Source: Pseudomonas sp. ICMP22404
Lineage (GTDB): Bacteria; Pseudomonadota; Gammaproteobacteria; Pseudomonadales; Pseudomonadaceae
Length of the DNA: 64,000 bases
Assembly: GCF_006227205.1 (NCBI RefSeq)
Contig: NZ_VCNG01000012.1
Span: 62,001-126,000, forward strand
Direction: 5' to 3'
The translations under genes and the position numbers were made by a program. The notes beneath the pieces were generated by a model that did not search any database, was not told where the DNA came from, and saw only the letters and a list, made by a program, of their open reading frames with translations. Below are positions 35,004 to 43,741 of the stretch, piece after piece (the stretch's first letter is position 1; each line of letters opens with the position of its first letter).

Positions 35004-35064
35004 ACTCGGTAGTTTACTTGCCTCCAGGATTCATGCAATCTAGAAACTACACCGAGTGGTGTAG
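35004..35064. promoter_or_regulatory. Candidate TetR operators in divergent promoter region
   Basis: CTACACC-GAGT-GGTGTAG at 35047-35064 is a perfect 7-4-7 palindrome. An overlapping longer inverted pair, ACTCGGTAGTTT (35004-35015) and GAAACTACACCGAGT (35043-35057), repeats the same half-site. This fits control by the adjacent TetR protein. Confidence 0.6.
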
Positions 35065-35158
35065 ATTTAGTGTGAGCGGCTGAGCGTAAACCTCGCAGCC
35101 ACCCATGTCCCGCAACGGCGAAGCGCACTTTCGGCGACGCCCTTGGAGTTATCGCACC

Positions 35159-36217
35159 ATGAGCATTCCTGCTTCCTCGACCGACAGTACGGCTGCCAGC
35201 CCTGCCTCCCGACACGAACAAGGGAAGTATCGCAATCACGCCCATACCCCGCGAGAAGGGTTCGGCCAGATGCTGCGTATCATCTGGAACATGCTGCTCC
35301 ACAAACCGCGCACCACCCGTCCGGCGGGCGCCATCACCGTTCAGCCGCTGACACGCGCCGAGTTGCTGGCAGCACCGAACCAGAGTGTGTTCCGTCTTGG
35401 CCATTCCACGGTTCTGCTCAAGCTGCGCGACAAATTCTGGATCACCGACCCGGTTTTCTCTGACCGTGCGTCGCCCGTGCAATGGGCCGGTCCCAAGCGT
35501 TTCCATCAACCGCCCATCAGCCTGGAGGATCTACCGCCGATCGAGGCGGTGATCCTTTCCCATGACCATTACGATCACCTCGACCACCAGGCCATCCTCA
35601 AGCTTGCCGCCAAGACCCGGCACTTCCTGACGCCCCTTGGCGTGGGTGACACCCTGGTCAAATGGGGCATCGAGGCCAGCAAGGTTCGTCAGCTGGATTG
35701 GTGGCAAGGTACCGAAGTGGACGGCATCGAGTTCATAGCCACGCCGTCGCAGCATTTTTCCGGTCGCGGTCTGTTCGATGGCAACAGCACGCTGTGGGCG
35801 TCATGGGTGATGATCGACGGCGGCACGCGGATCTTCTTCAGCGGCGACACGGGTTATTTCGACGGTTTCAAACGCATCGGCGAGCGATACGGTCCCTTTG
35901 ACCTGACGCTGATGGAAACCGGCGCCTATAACGTCGATTGGCCCCATGTCCACATGCAGCCGGAGCAGACCCTCCAGGCTCATATCGACCTCAGGGGCCG
36001 TTGGCTGTTGCCGATTCACAATGGCACCTTCGACCTGGCGATGCATGCCTGGTTTGAACCCTTCGACCGCATCCTGGCCCTGGCCTGGGAGCGCAACGTG
36101 TCCATTACCACGCCGCAAATGGGCGAAGCCTTCACCCTGACCCATCCCCAACGCGGCTGTGCCTGGTGGCTGGATGTGGAGACCTCGGCCTATGAAAGCC
36201 AGGCTGACGCGGCCTGA
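35159..36217 (+). CDS. MBL-fold metallo-hydrolase (NAPE-PLD / UlaG-like)
   Basis: The 352-residue protein has the zinc motif HxHxDH as LSHDHYDHLD. Further ligands lie in ATPSQHFSGRG, FFSGDTGYF and LLPIHNGTFDLAMHAWFEP. This is the NAPE-PLD/UlaG branch of the metallo-beta-lactamase fold, often acting on phospholipid-type or unknown esters. ATG 35159 follows GGAG at 11 bases; an upstream ATG 35105 without a ribosome site is less likely. Probably repressed by the divergent TetR protein. Confidence 0.88.
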   Translation: MSIPASSTDSTAASPASRHEQGKYRNHAHTPREGFGQMLRIIWNMLLHKPRTTRPAGAITVQPLTRAELLAAPNQSVFRLGHSTVLLKLRDKFWITDPVFSDRASPVQWAGPKRFHQPPISLEDLPPIEAVILSHDHYDHLDHQAILKLAAKTRHFLTPLGVGDTLVKWGIEASKVRQLDWWQGTEVDGIEFIATPSQHFSGRGLFDGNSTLWASWVMIDGGTRIFFSGDTGYFDGFKRIGERYGPFDLTLMETGAYNVDWPHVHMQPEQTLQAHIDLRGRWLLPIHNGTFDLAMHAWFEPFDRILALAWERNVSITTPQMGEAFTLTHPQRGCAWWLDVETSAYESQADAA

Positions 36218-36237
36218 TACCTGATGCAACGATCCCG

Positions 36238-36555
36238 CTATTCGATCATCGCGTAGTCGGGCCGTCCCGCCGGATCCGGTGTGGCGCCCTTGATGTTCAT
36301 GCCACGCCCCGGTGCAAAGCCGGGGAAGAACACCAGGCCTTCGGCTTCAAGGCAGAACGCGAGCGCCAGGCGTGTCACATCGAGCAATTCGCCTCCCGCT
36401 TCGAAGCGCCGGATAGCCTTGACCGAAACCCCGGACTGCCGGGACAGTTCCTCGACGCTCCAGCCGAGCATGGCTCGGGCCTGTGCGCTGTGGGCAGGAG
36501 TGAATTGATAGACAGCGATGCGTTCCAGGGTGGTTTTGATTGCGAGAGAGGCCAT
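36238..36555 (-). CDS. XRE-family helix-turn-helix regulator
   Basis: The 105-residue protein carries a Cro/CI-type HTH in the middle (SAQARAMLGWSVEELSRQSG and VSVKAIRRFEAGG) and no other domain. ATG 36555 is preceded by GGAG. Its C-terminus (GFAPGRGMNIKGATPDPAGR) is glycine/proline-rich. It stands alone at the left edge of the unknown gene island. Confidence 0.8.
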   Translation of the reverse strand: MASLAIKTTLERIAVYQFTPAHSAQARAMLGWSVEELSRQSGVSVKAIRRFEAGGELLDVTRLALAFCLEAEGLVFFPGFAPGRGMNIKGATPDPAGRPDYAMIE

Positions 36556-36703
36556 GGGATACTCCAAAGCAGTGGATTCAAAAATACTGTGTTTTTGTAC
36601 AGTTGTTTTGAGGCCGGATCAATCTCATTTTTTTGATGGGTGACCAGTGGCCTGCTCCAGCCAAGCGCTCGGTGTACCCTGGTGTCTAGCGAAGGAGGGT
36701 GGT

Positions 36704-37054
36704 ATGTCGATTTCCGACAGTGACTGGAAAAATTACAATGAGCTTTACAAGCTGGCACTGGACCGCTTCTGCCAAGGGGTTCTTGCTGATGCCCAGACGA
36801 TCGCTCAGAACGAAGCTCTATCGGCCCACGCTCGATACGCAACGCTGTATGGCCTCATACGCAATCGAGACAAGGACCTGGCGATGGCCTTCAACGGGCG
36901 TCGACGCAAAGAAGTTTCGCTATCTTTGAGGCTGATGGTCGCCTATGACCTGCTGAGCGATCAGGAGCTGATGGTTCTGAGCGACGAGTTACGAGAACGG
37001 ATTTCCGACGCTGTTCGTCAGCCCTATGAAATCGAATGGGTCACAGACGCATAG
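36704..37054 (+). CDS. Hypothetical protein, 116 aa
   Basis: AAGGAGG precedes ATG 36704. MSISDSDWKNYNELYKLALD begins an all-helical soluble protein, with NRDKDLAMAFNGRRRKEVSL and a helical, acidic C-terminus. No family recognised. It is followed 22 bp later by the DUF6933-like gene on the same strand, which suggests co-transcription. Codon use is less G/C-biased than in neighbouring core genes. Confidence 0.6.
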   Translation: MSISDSDWKNYNELYKLALDRFCQGVLADAQTIAQNEALSAHARYATLYGLIRNRDKDLAMAFNGRRRKEVSLSLRLMVAYDLLSDQELMVLSDELRERISDAVRQPYEIEWVTDA

Positions 37055-37076
37055 TCCTTTTCAAGCAGAGAACAGC

Positions 37077-37772
37077 ATGTTGATCTTCAATTGCACCGAA
37101 GCGGCTTGTAACTTCTTTAGCCGCGTGCACAAAGGCAAGAAAATCACTCCCATGGAGAAGCCACCGTCACCCGTTATCGAGGACGATGAGGTGGTTGAAT
37201 TCGCCGAACAGTGGCTGGTCCATGCCATCACTGTGCAACGCAAGCACGTATTGTTCGTCATCCACGTGCATACACGTTATTGCATGATCTTCGCTGACGC
37301 CAAAAAAGCTGACGTGGAAGGTTTTATTCATCGGTTTTCCGAGCGTTGGATCAATGGCTTGATGCGCCACGCCGGGCAATATGACCTTTTGCACTGGATC
37401 GATGACGAGCCAATGATGGCCCGCTTCCAGGAAAGTTGTCATGAGTACGTTTTTTACAAGCGCGGCCATCGCGGTGCGCAAAAGCACATCAACGAAATCT
37501 CCTGGGTTTTCGAGGACTGCGCCGCAGAGTGGGGAACGTTGCCTTCTGATGAATTCTCCGCAGGCCGCTTTGATGGTGATATGAACAACACGCCGAGAAG
37601 CAGCAAGGGGCACAAGGACTATTACTTCCCCGATGAGGAAATGATCATTCACTGGTTGCGGCGTTATGGTGGCCTGGATGAGCCCAGCCTCCAGAAAGCC
37701 TGTGCACGACGTATGGAAGTGAAACGGGAAATGTGGGCATTCGAGCGGCAACTTGCCCAAGATGCACTATGA
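37077..37772 (+). CDS. DUF6933-like hypothetical protein
   Basis: The 231-residue protein begins MLIFNCTEAACNFFSRVHKG, the start I associate with DUF6933. Further features are VQRKHVLFVIHVHTRYCMIF, a strand-helix pattern and a C-terminal segment DEEMIIHWLRRYGGLDEPSL. Function unknown; no catalytic motif is obvious. It forms a pair with the 116-aa gene and is convergent with the 328-aa gene. Confidence 0.6.
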   Translation: MLIFNCTEAACNFFSRVHKGKKITPMEKPPSPVIEDDEVVEFAEQWLVHAITVQRKHVLFVIHVHTRYCMIFADAKKADVEGFIHRFSERWINGLMRHAGQYDLLHWIDDEPMMARFQESCHEYVFYKRGHRGAQKHINEISWVFEDCAAEWGTLPSDEFSAGRFDGDMNNTPRSSKGHKDYYFPDEEMIIHWLRRYGGLDEPSLQKACARRMEVKREMWAFERQLAQDAL

Positions 37773-37817
37773 ACAGAATACCGACGCGTGCAGGGTTGCT
37801 GTCAGCCCAAGGCGAGA

Positions 37818-38804
37818 TCAGCTATCGGCCAACCCCGGCGCTTCACGAATGATGAAGTGATCCAGGTTCTCGATCTGGGCGCTGAACACCCCGAACGTCT
37901 GTTCGGGGTTTTTCTTGCTTGGCACCTGTTTCAGCTCCGGCGTCACGCCATAGAAGAAGCAGTACAGATCCCGCTCGCTCTCGGCGGCATGCTTGATCTC
38001 TTCCAGAAACGCTTTGCGCTTACGGTACTGATCGATCAGCTTCTTGCTCAGGTAAACGTTGACCGAATAGGGCCGCTTCTTCGCTTCGCCCGGTAACTTG
38101 ACCCAGACCTTTTGCTCGAAGTCGACACGAAAACTGGCGCTGTGATAATCCTCGATCTTCTTGATCTTGCCCCAGTAGATCAGCCCCTTGTTGTCCAGCA
38201 GGTATTCGATCTTCTTGAAGAACGATGCATAGGGCGCCGTGTGCTCGCCAATCTTCAGCGGCCTACGCTTGAGCAGGTCCTTGTCCGCGAAGTTCGATAC
38301 AAAGCACTCCACCGGATGGGCGAAGACACTGGTCTTGTCCGGCGCCGAATCACGGCTGGTGTGCTCGCCATGTCTGGCGGCTGAAGGCACTCGCTCATCG
38401 CGCGTCACGTCCGCCGCCACTGCCGGTCTGGAAGGCTTGCGCACATACTCGCGCCGGGTCAGTAACAGCTCCGAAGGAAAGTGTTCCTCCCGACCGTCAT
38501 CCGCTTCCGACGCGTCCGTCTCCAGGCTTGTCGGAGTTTTCAGGCTGGCATAAGGACAACCCTCGACATGCCGCGTACTGGGGGTGTTCTTGAAGTGCGG
38601 TGTGCGCACGTAATTCACATTCTTGGCGTTGAACGTCACCAGCACATTCGCCGCATCGAACGCCGCTCGACAGGCATCGTTGGGACACTGGAATTGTTCC
38701 TTCGCCGAATCGAAATCCACCGTTTCGTCAAAATTCAAATCGCGCACGTCATAGATCGACAACTTGTCGTCGAGGCTGCGGCAGTAGGCGAGGTCGAATT
38801 TCAT
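37818..38804 (-). CDS. Unknown 328-aa protein with putative zinc finger and long linker
   Basis: Residues 30-90 hold a Cys/His set (C40-x4-C45, H70, H79-x3-C83; FQCPNDACRAAF and TRHVEGCPYA) like a zinc ribbon of CoiA-type proteins. Residues 95-165 are charged and probably disordered. Residues 170-328 are a folded beta-rich domain (EYLLDNKGLIYWGKIKKIED, KRPYSVNVYLSKKLIDQYRK) that might be an OB-like nucleic-acid-binding fold. No relative is recognised with confidence. It lies between the DUF6933-like gene and nrdB. Confidence 0.6.
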   Translation of the reverse strand: MKFDLAYCRSLDDKLSIYDVRDLNFDETVDFDSAKEQFQCPNDACRAAFDAANVLVTFNAKNVNYVRTPHFKNTPSTRHVEGCPYASLKTPTSLETDASEADDGREEHFPSELLLTRREYVRKPSRPAVAADVTRDERVPSAARHGEHTSRDSAPDKTSVFAHPVECFVSNFADKDLLKRRPLKIGEHTAPYASFFKKIEYLLDNKGLIYWGKIKKIEDYHSASFRVDFEQKVWVKLPGEAKKRPYSVNVYLSKKLIDQYRKRKAFLEEIKHAAESERDLYCFFYGVTPELKQVPSKKNPEQTFGVFSAQIENLDHFIIREAPGLADS

Positions 38805-38932
38805 GGCGGGCTCGGGTCCTTGAGTAGAGGAGGGTATTAATAGCGGGTGGAGAGGTGGGTTGCACTGAATGTTTTCAATTCAAAATCGCAGCTATTCACC
38901 CACCAGTGGCCAGGGCGTGTAGGACAGAATGC

Positions 38933-38959
38933 AAAAAACCCCGTTTTCACGGGGTTTTT
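38933..38959 (-). terminator. Rho-independent terminator of nrdB
   Basis: On the minus strand AAAAACCCCG-TGAAAA-CGGGGTTTTTT, 46 bases past the nrdB stop. Confidence 0.92.
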
Positions 38960-39005
38960 AGTTAAGCGTCAGCTGACAGGCCAGCTTGGGATTTTTCTCT
39001 CGACA

Positions 39006-40253
39006 TCAATCCCAGCTAAGCGCACCACCGGTCTGATACTCAATCACCCGCGTCTCAAAGAAATTCTTCTCTTTCTTCAAGTCCATGATCTCGCTCATCC
39101 AAGGGAACGGGTTAGTCGTGCCTGGATACTCTTCTTTCAGACCAATCTGCGACAGACGACGGTTAGCGATGAACTTCAGATAGTCTTCCATCATCGCCGC
39201 GTTCATGCCCAATACGCCGCGAGGCATGGTGTCACGGGCGTATTCGATCTCCAACTGAGTCCCTTGCAGGATCATCTGGGTCGCTTCTTCCTTCATCTCG
39301 GCATCCCACAGGTGCGGGTTTTCGATCTTGATCTGGTTGATCACGTCGATGCCGAAGTTCAGGTGCATGGATTCGTCGCGCAGGATGTACTGGAACTGCT
39401 CGGCGACGCCGGTCATCTTGTTGCGGCGGCCCATGGAGAGGATCTGGGTGAAGCCGCAATAGAAGAAGATGCCTTCCAGGACGCAGTAGTAGGCGATCAG
39501 GTTGCGCAGCAACTCTTTGTCGGTTTCCGGGGTGCCGGTTTCGAATTTCGGATCGGAGATCGAACGGGTGTACTTCAGGCCCCAGGCGGCTTTCTTCGCG
39601 ACCGATGGGATCTCGTGGTACATGTTGAAGATTTCGCCTTCATCCATGGCCAGCGATTCGATGCAGTACTGGTAGGCGTGGGTATGGATCGCCTCTTCGA
39701 ACGCCTGGCGCAGGATGTACTGGCGGCATTCCGGGTTGGTGATCAGGCGGTATACGGCCAGGACCAGGTTGTTGGCGACCAGGGAGTCTGCGGTGGAGAA
39801 GAAGCCCAGGTTGCGCATTACGATGCGGCGCTCGTCGTCGGTCAGGCCTTCCGGGTTTTTCCAGAGGGCGATGTCGGCGGTCATGTTGACTTCTTGCGGC
39901 ATCCAGTGGTTTGCGCAACCGTCCAGGTACTTCTGCCAGGCCCAGTCGTATTTGAACGGCACGAGCTGGTTGAGGTCGGCGCGGCAGTTGATCATGCGCT
40001 TTTCATCGACGGCGACACGGGCGGAGGCGCCTTCGAGTTCGGCGAGGCCTTCGGCAACGTCGAGTTTATCGAGGGCGGCCTTGGCGCGAATGATCGCGGC
40101 CGAGTCGCTGGCCGTCACGGCGCGGGCTTCGAGCGCGGCGGCACCGCCGGCGCTGTCGAGGCGGTCCATGTTGGCTTCAGAAGCGTGGCCGGCATTGGCG
40201 CCTTTTACAGCGACTTCGCCGTCTTCTTTGTCGAATTCGTCCCAGCTCAGCAT
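39006..40253 (-). CDS. nrdB: Ribonucleoside-diphosphate reductase beta subunit (class Ia)
   Basis: The 415-residue protein has the di-iron carboxylate motifs (AFEEAIHTHAYQYCIESL; EQFQYILRDESMHLNFGIDV) and the C-terminal tail that binds NrdA (GGALSWD). The first 75 residues are an extra Ala/Glu-rich segment before the core. It generates the tyrosyl radical for dNTP synthesis. ATG 40253 follows AGGAG. The large subunit nrdA is not adjacent: the 486 bases upstream are gene-free and then come two small exported proteins. A NrdR-like box lies in that gap. Confidence 0.95.
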   Translation of the reverse strand: MLSWDEFDKEDGEVAVKGANAGHASEANMDRLDSAGGAAALEARAVTASDSAAIIRAKAALDKLDVAEGLAELEGASARVAVDEKRMINCRADLNQLVPFKYDWAWQKYLDGCANHWMPQEVNMTADIALWKNPEGLTDDERRIVMRNLGFFSTADSLVANNLVLAVYRLITNPECRQYILRQAFEEAIHTHAYQYCIESLAMDEGEIFNMYHEIPSVAKKAAWGLKYTRSISDPKFETGTPETDKELLRNLIAYYCVLEGIFFYCGFTQILSMGRRNKMTGVAEQFQYILRDESMHLNFGIDVINQIKIENPHLWDAEMKEEATQMILQGTQLEIEYARDTMPRGVLGMNAAMMEDYLKFIANRRLSQIGLKEEYPGTTNPFPWMSEIMDLKKEKNFFETRVIEYQTGGALSWD

Positions 40254-40739
40254 GACGTGTCGTCTCCTGCGTGAGGGCCAGAAGCCTGGTGAAGGCCTGC
40301 TGGCGGCGGTGGATCTTGGAAAATCGTTTCTTGCAGCTGACGCAGGCAATAAACAGAAAAATGTACGGGTCATGCTGAAGCGGCTGTGAACGCGAAGAGG
40401 CGAGGGGCCTTTGCGTGGGCTTCAGGCTGGCTTGATCCCCTGTAAGGGAATATTGCAGGCCCGTTTAAGGCGGCATTATAAGGACTTTTTTGCCTACGTG
40501 GTGCGGCGAAATCGCCCACGGAGGGCGCGGTGGGGGGCTGATTCGCGTTGGAGCGAGGGTTTACAAGGCTTTGGCGGTTATAGATTTTTTTTGCATGAAT
40601 CGGATGGCGTGTTTTTTTGATCAAAAAACGACCTGTTTTTGCGTTTTTACACTACATGTTGTGTTTGGGGAGGGTTTTCTTCGGTTCCAGACACAACCAG
40701 GCCCGACCGGAGTCGGGCCATGGAAACTGCCAATAATGA
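40254..40739. other. Long gene-free leader upstream of nrdB
   Basis: The 486 bases hold no supportable gene. They contain a NrdR-like box at 40649-40664 and several A/T tracts (40590-40650). The nrdB transcript probably starts here and would carry a leader of up to about 350 bases. Confidence 0.55.
40649..40664. promoter_or_regulatory. NrdR-box-like palindrome
   Basis: ACACTACATGTTGTGT matches the 16-bp NrdR box pattern (ACAC-W-A-rich centre-GTGT). A half box ACACAACC lies at 40691-40698, about four helical turns away. NrdR normally needs two phased boxes, so the second one is weak here. Confidence 0.55.
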
Positions 40740-40955
40740 TCAATCGGTATGGGCCGAGCCGGAGCGGTCGCTGCCATCGGCGGCGACGGTCCTCGGATCG
40801 GTAGGGGCGTGGTGGTCGGTATCGACCGTGGCGGCGTTGGCGAGGTCGTGACGGTTCATTGCGGCGGCTGAACCGGTGTGATCGAAGCCGTCGGCGGCGA
40901 AGCTATTGGCGGCCAGTACGGACAGGGCCAAGGCGCAGAACAGTTTGTATTTCAA
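40740..40955 (-). CDS. Small exported hypothetical protein, 71 aa
   Basis: Translation begins at TTG 40955, supported by CAGGAG 8 bases before it and a clear signal peptide (KYKLFCALALSVLAANSFAA). The mature part is short and rich in Asp, His, Ser, Thr and Ala (AATVDTDHHAPTDPRT), with no hydrophobic core. Location periplasmic or outside. It lies 32 bp after a DUF2790 gene on the same strand. Function unknown. Confidence 0.6.
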   Translation of the reverse strand: MKYKLFCALALSVLAANSFAADGFDHTGSAAAMNRHDLANAATVDTDHHAPTDPRTVAADGSDRSGSAHTD

Positions 40956-40987
40956 AGTGGATAACTCCTGGTTCGTTCACACACTGG

Positions 40988-41251
40988 TTAGCCGTTGGAG
41001 CAACCGTTGCCCATGACGCTGTAGCGCAGGATATGGAGTTGGCCCTTGGAGTCTTGGTATTCCATTTTTGCCGGGACCACTTCGCAGACATCCGGGACCG
41101 CGCTCATGGAAATGACTTTGGCGATGTCCAGGTGGGTGGAGTAGGTGTATTCCTCAATGGCAGGTTTTTGCTGAGCGACATCGGTCGGGGCCTCGTCTGC
41201 CATCGCCATTGCGCTGAGGCTGCCGAGGACCAGAACCCATAAAGCTTTCAT
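40988..41251 (-). CDS. DUF2790 domain-containing exported protein
   Basis: The 87-residue protein has a signal peptide (MKALWVLVLGSLSAMAMA) and the DUF2790 core (YSTHLDIAKVISMSAVPDVC, QLHILRYSVMGNGCSNG) with two cysteines that may form a disulphide. DUF2790 proteins are small periplasmic proteins common in Pseudomonas, several linked to copper stress. Possibly co-transcribed with the 71-aa protein. Confidence 0.85.
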   Translation of the reverse strand: MKALWVLVLGSLSAMAMADEAPTDVAQQKPAIEEYTYSTHLDIAKVISMSAVPDVCEVVPAKMEYQDSKGQLHILRYSVMGNGCSNG

Positions 41252-41714
41252 CTGATTTCACCTTTTCTGAGGTCGAGTGGGGGCACGCAACCTTTTTGGG
41301 GTTGCGTGTGGAGCAGGTTTGGGAAGTTTGATTAACGGCCTTCGTGGGGGCTGTGTTGCGTCAATCGTATTTGCCGGTTGGCGAGGTGGATTCTAGGGAG
41401 TGGGGGTGGATGCAAACAGACCGGGTTTTGATAAAGACTTTTGGTGGATTTGGTAATAATCGCCAGGAGTCGAAGACTTCCTGTTGGATCTGTTTTGGAT
41501 TGGCTGGCGTCATCGCGAGCAGGCTCGCTCCCATGGGGGATCTATGTTGGTGACAAAAACAGGTATTCACTGAAATTCATGTGTGGATGGGTCTTGCACG
41601 TTAGTACCGACATTTTGTAGGGACTTGTTACTACCATCGTCGAATGGTTCTATAGGCCCGCCCCGGGCTACAACGGGACCATACAAAAACAACTATGTCA
41701 CCGAGGTAAGAAAC
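41252..41714. other. Intergenic region upstream of acsA
   Basis: No gene. A hairpin ACGCAACC-N6-GGTTGCGT lies at about 41287-41308, a single REP copy at 41511-41533, and the acsA promoter should be in the last 150 bases. I could not identify its boxes. Confidence 0.5.
41511..41533. repeat. Solitary REP copy
   Basis: ATCGCGAGCAGGCTCGCTCC then CATGGGGG. It has no inverted partner nearby, so it is a REP singlet, with the terminal CACA changed to CATG. Confidence 0.75.
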
Positions 41715-43670
41715 ATGAGTGCGGCTTCTGTGTATCCCGTTCGTCCCGAGGTAGCAGCCAATACGCTGACTGACGAGGCGACCTACAAGGCCATGTACCA
41801 ACAGTCGGTGGTCAACCCGGATGGTTTCTGGCGCGAGCAGGCCAAGCGCCTCGACTGGATCAAGCCGTTCACCACGGTGAAGCAGACGTCCTTCGACGAC
41901 CACCATGTCGATATCAAGTGGTTTGCCGACGGCACCTTGAACGTTTCCTACAACTGCCTCGACCGTCACCTGGCCGAGCGTGGCGATCAGGTCGCGATTA
42001 TCTGGGAGGGCGATGACCCGGCCGAGAGTCGCAAGATCACTTATCGCGAACTGCACGAAGAAGTCTGCAAGTTTGCCAACGCCCTGCGCGGCCAGGACGT
42101 GCATCGTGGCGACGTGGTGACGATCTATATGCCGATGATCCCGGAGGCTGTGGTCGCCATGCTGGCCTGTGCCCGGATCGGCGCGATTCACTCGGTGGTG
42201 TTCGGTGGTTTCTCCCCTGAAGCGCTGGCCGGTCGCATCATCGACTGCAAATCCAAAGTGGTGATCACCGCCGACGAAGGCGTTCGCGCCGGCAAGAAGA
42301 TCCCCCTCAAGGCCAACGTCGACGACGCGCTGACCAACCCGGAAACCAGCAGCATCCAGAAAGTCATCGTGTGCAAGCGCACCGCGGGCAACATCAAGTG
42401 GAACCAGCACCGCGATATCTGGTACGAAGACCTGATGAAAGTCGCCGGTACCGTTTGCGCGCCGAAGGAAATGGGTGCTGAAGAAGCGCTGTTCATCCTC
42501 TACACCTCCGGTTCCACCGGCAAGCCAAAGGGCGTGCAACACACCACGGCCGGCTACCTGCTGTACGCCGCCCTGACCCATGAGCGCGTGTTCGACTACA
42601 AGCCGGGCGAGATCTACTGGTGCACCGCCGACGTCGGCTGGGTCACCGGCCACAGCTACATCGTCTACGGTCCGCTGGCGAACGGCGCGACCACGCTGCT
42701 GTTCGAAGGCGTGCCGAACTACCCGGACATCACCCGGGTGGCCCAGGTCATCGACAAGCACAAGGTCAATATCCTCTACACCGCACCAACCGCTATCCGC
42801 GCGATGATGGCCTCGGGCACCGCCGCCGTCGAAGGCGCCGATGGCAGCAGCCTGCGGCTCTTGGGTTCGGTGGGTGAGCCGATCAACCCGGAAGCCTGGG
42901 ACTGGTACTACAAGAACGTCGGCAAGGAGCGTTGCCCGATCGTCGACACCTGGTGGCAGACCGAAACCGGTGGCGTGCTGATCAGCCCGCTGCCAGGTGC
43001 CACGGCGCTGAAACCGGGTTCGGCCACGCGTCCGTTCTTCGGCGTGGTGCCGGCCCTGGTGGACAACCTCGGCAACCTGATCGAAGGCGCGGCCGAAGGC
43101 AACCTGGTGATCCTCGATTCGTGGCCAGGCCAGGCGCGGACGCTGTACGGCGACCATGACCGTTTCGTCGACACCTACTTCAAGACCTTCAGCGGCATGT
43201 ATTTCACCGGCGACGGCGCGCGCCGCGATGCCGATGGCTACTACTGGATCACCGGTCGGGTGGATGACGTGCTCAACGTGTCCGGCCACCGCATGGGTAC
43301 CGCCGAGATCGAAAGTGCCATGGTCGCCCACCCGAAAGTCGCCGAAGCGGCGGTGGTCGGTGTGCCGCACGACATCAAGGGGCAGGGCATCTATGTCTAC
43401 GTCACCCTCAATGCCGGCGAAGAAACCAGCGAAGCCCTGCGCCTGGAGTTGAAAAACTGGGTGCGCAAAGAGATCGGGCCGATTGCTTCGCCGGATGTCA
43501 TCCAGTGGGCACCCGGTTTGCCGAAGACCCGTTCCGGCAAGATCATGCGCCGCATCCTGCGCAAGATCGCCACGGCGGAATACGACGGGTTGGGTGATAT
43601 CTCCACGTTGGCCGATCCGGGTGTGGTGGCGCATTTGATCGAGACGCACAAGACCATGAACGTCGCCTGA
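41715..43670 (+). CDS. acsA: Acetate--CoA ligase (acetyl-CoA synthetase)
   Basis: The 651-residue protein has the AMP-binding signature LYTSGSTGKPKGVQHTTAGY. It also has the acetate-pocket motif DVGWVTGHSYIVYGPL, TWWQTETGG, the hinge GRVDDVLNVSGHRMGTAEIE and the acetyl-lysine site TRSGKIMRRIL near the C-terminus. It makes acetyl-CoA from acetate, ATP and CoA. ATG 41715 has GAGGTAAG upstream. The next locus is aotJ, the same neighbour I recall in P. aeruginosa. Confidence 0.96.
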   Translation: MSAASVYPVRPEVAANTLTDEATYKAMYQQSVVNPDGFWREQAKRLDWIKPFTTVKQTSFDDHHVDIKWFADGTLNVSYNCLDRHLAERGDQVAIIWEGDDPAESRKITYRELHEEVCKFANALRGQDVHRGDVVTIYMPMIPEAVVAMLACARIGAIHSVVFGGFSPEALAGRIIDCKSKVVITADEGVRAGKKIPLKANVDDALTNPETSSIQKVIVCKRTAGNIKWNQHRDIWYEDLMKVAGTVCAPKEMGAEEALFILYTSGSTGKPKGVQHTTAGYLLYAALTHERVFDYKPGEIYWCTADVGWVTGHSYIVYGPLANGATTLLFEGVPNYPDITRVAQVIDKHKVNILYTAPTAIRAMMASGTAAVEGADGSSLRLLGSVGEPINPEAWDWYYKNVGKERCPIVDTWWQTETGGVLISPLPGATALKPGSATRPFFGVVPALVDNLGNLIEGAAEGNLVILDSWPGQARTLYGDHDRFVDTYFKTFSGMYFTGDGARRDADGYYWITGRVDDVLNVSGHRMGTAEIESAMVAHPKVAEAAVVGVPHDIKGQGIYVYVTLNAGEETSEALRLELKNWVRKEIGPIASPDVIQWAPGLPKTRSGKIMRRILRKIATAEYDGLGDISTLADPGVVAHLIETHKTMNVA

Positions 43671-43690
43671 CGACGGTTTGTGATCCCTGA

Positions 43691-43725
43691 AAGCCCCGCC
43701 CGGTAAATGCCCGGCGGGGCTTTTT
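43691..43725 (+). terminator. Rho-independent terminator of acsA
   Basis: AAGCCCCGCCCGG-TAAATG-CCGGCGGGGCTTTTT. Confidence 0.93.
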
Positions 43726-43741
43726 CTTGGGAGCTGACTGA

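Noticed and set aside
41631..43649. 672-codon open frame antisense to acsA
   Set aside because: Antisense shadow of a certain gene with no recognisable motif.
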